A stretch of DNA of 5,412 nt from Solirubrobacterales bacterium (GTDB lineage: Bacteria > Actinomycetota > Thermoleophilia > Solirubrobacterales > 70-9), in NCBI GenBank assembly GCA_030835185.1, contig JAUQWL010000205.1, forward strand, positions 1 through 5,412, in the 5' to 3' direction. A program made the translations under genes and the position numbers. The number at the start of each line of letters is the position of its first letter. Position 1 is the stretch's first letter. The notes beneath the pieces were generated by a model that did no database searches, was not told the origin of the DNA, and was given only the letters and a program-made list of their open reading frames with translations. Shown here piece after piece: positions 5,308-5,412 of the stretch.

Positions 5308-5412
5308 ATGATTCTGCACGGTCTGATCGTCGTCATCGTCGACGCCGCGGCCCTGCTCCTGCTGGCCGCGATACTGCCAGGTTTCAAGGTCGACGGTGTC
5401 TGGGCCGCAATC
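5308..5412 (+). CDS. Membrane protein, PF04020 (YvlD / phage holin 4_2)-like, 3' partial
   Basis: The first 35 codons of a gene that runs off the window. The ATG at 5308 follows GAGGA (5294-5298) by 9 nt. The peptide has a long hydrophobic helix (LIVVIVDAAALLLLAAIL, residues 6-23) followed by PGFKVDGVWAAI. A helix rich in A/L, then LPGF-x-V-x-G-x-W-A-A, is the N-terminal pattern of PF04020 membrane proteins such as B. subtilis YvlD. Despite the 'holin' label, most chromosomal members are not phage genes and their role is poorly known. In some actinobacteria similar segments head longer proteins, so a fusion beyond the window cannot be excluded. The frame stays open to the end. Confidence 0.65.
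   Translation, partial: MILHGLIVVIVDAAALLLLAAILPGFKVDGVWAAI

Noticed and set aside
5308..5412. Prophage lysis holin
   Set aside because: The resemblance is to the PF04020 family, whose chromosomal members are mostly not phage genes; no other phage genes are in the window.

Overview
The window is GC-rich bacterial DNA with compact coding, frequent GTG starts and 4-nt gene overlaps. A ydaO-type c-di-AMP riboswitch sits ahead of a secreted NlpC/P60-type enzyme, and paired crcB genes lie next to a DUF190 gene. Together these suggest an actinobacterium; the Thermoleophilia/Solirubrobacterales side is a plausible guess from protein style, not something the sequence proves.

Layout. (1) 1-594 (+): the 3' three quarters of an ABC-2/NodJ-type transporter permease, cut by the window edge. 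(2) 689-2278 (+): a complete peptide chain release factor 3 gene (prfC, 529 aa). (3) 4053 down to 2253 (-): a three-gene fluoride-resistance-type operon, crcB copy 1, crcB copy 2 and a 344-aa protein with three tandem DUF190 (PII-like fold) repeats. Both junctions are 4-nt GTGA overlaps, and the last gene runs 26 bp into the 3' end of convergent prfC. (4) 4054-4414: a divergent intergenic region with GC-rich short tandem repeats, an AT-rich perfect inverted repeat, and a c-di-AMP (ydaO/yuaA) riboswitch. (5) 4415-5002 (+): the riboswitch-controlled, probably exported NlpC/P60-like cell-wall enzyme, followed by a strong hairpin. (6) 5308-5412 (+): the first 35 codons of a membrane protein resembling the PF04020 (YvlD/'phage holin 4_2') family, cut by the window end.

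How it works together. Two units are transcribed away from the 4054-4414 region. Leftward, crcB1-crcB2 probably make the two subunits of an antiparallel Fluc fluoride channel, since their charge patterns point to opposite topologies; the DUF190 protein is a likely accessory or sensor. Rightward, c-di-AMP probably controls a peptidoglycan hydrolase-like enzyme, linking osmotic/cell-wall signalling to wall remodelling. The most novel-looking item is the triple DUF190 chain: single-domain members share the GlnB-like fold, which typically forms trimers, so three fused copies could be a one-chain pseudo-trimer. I see no mobile element, CRISPR array, tRNA or rRNA.
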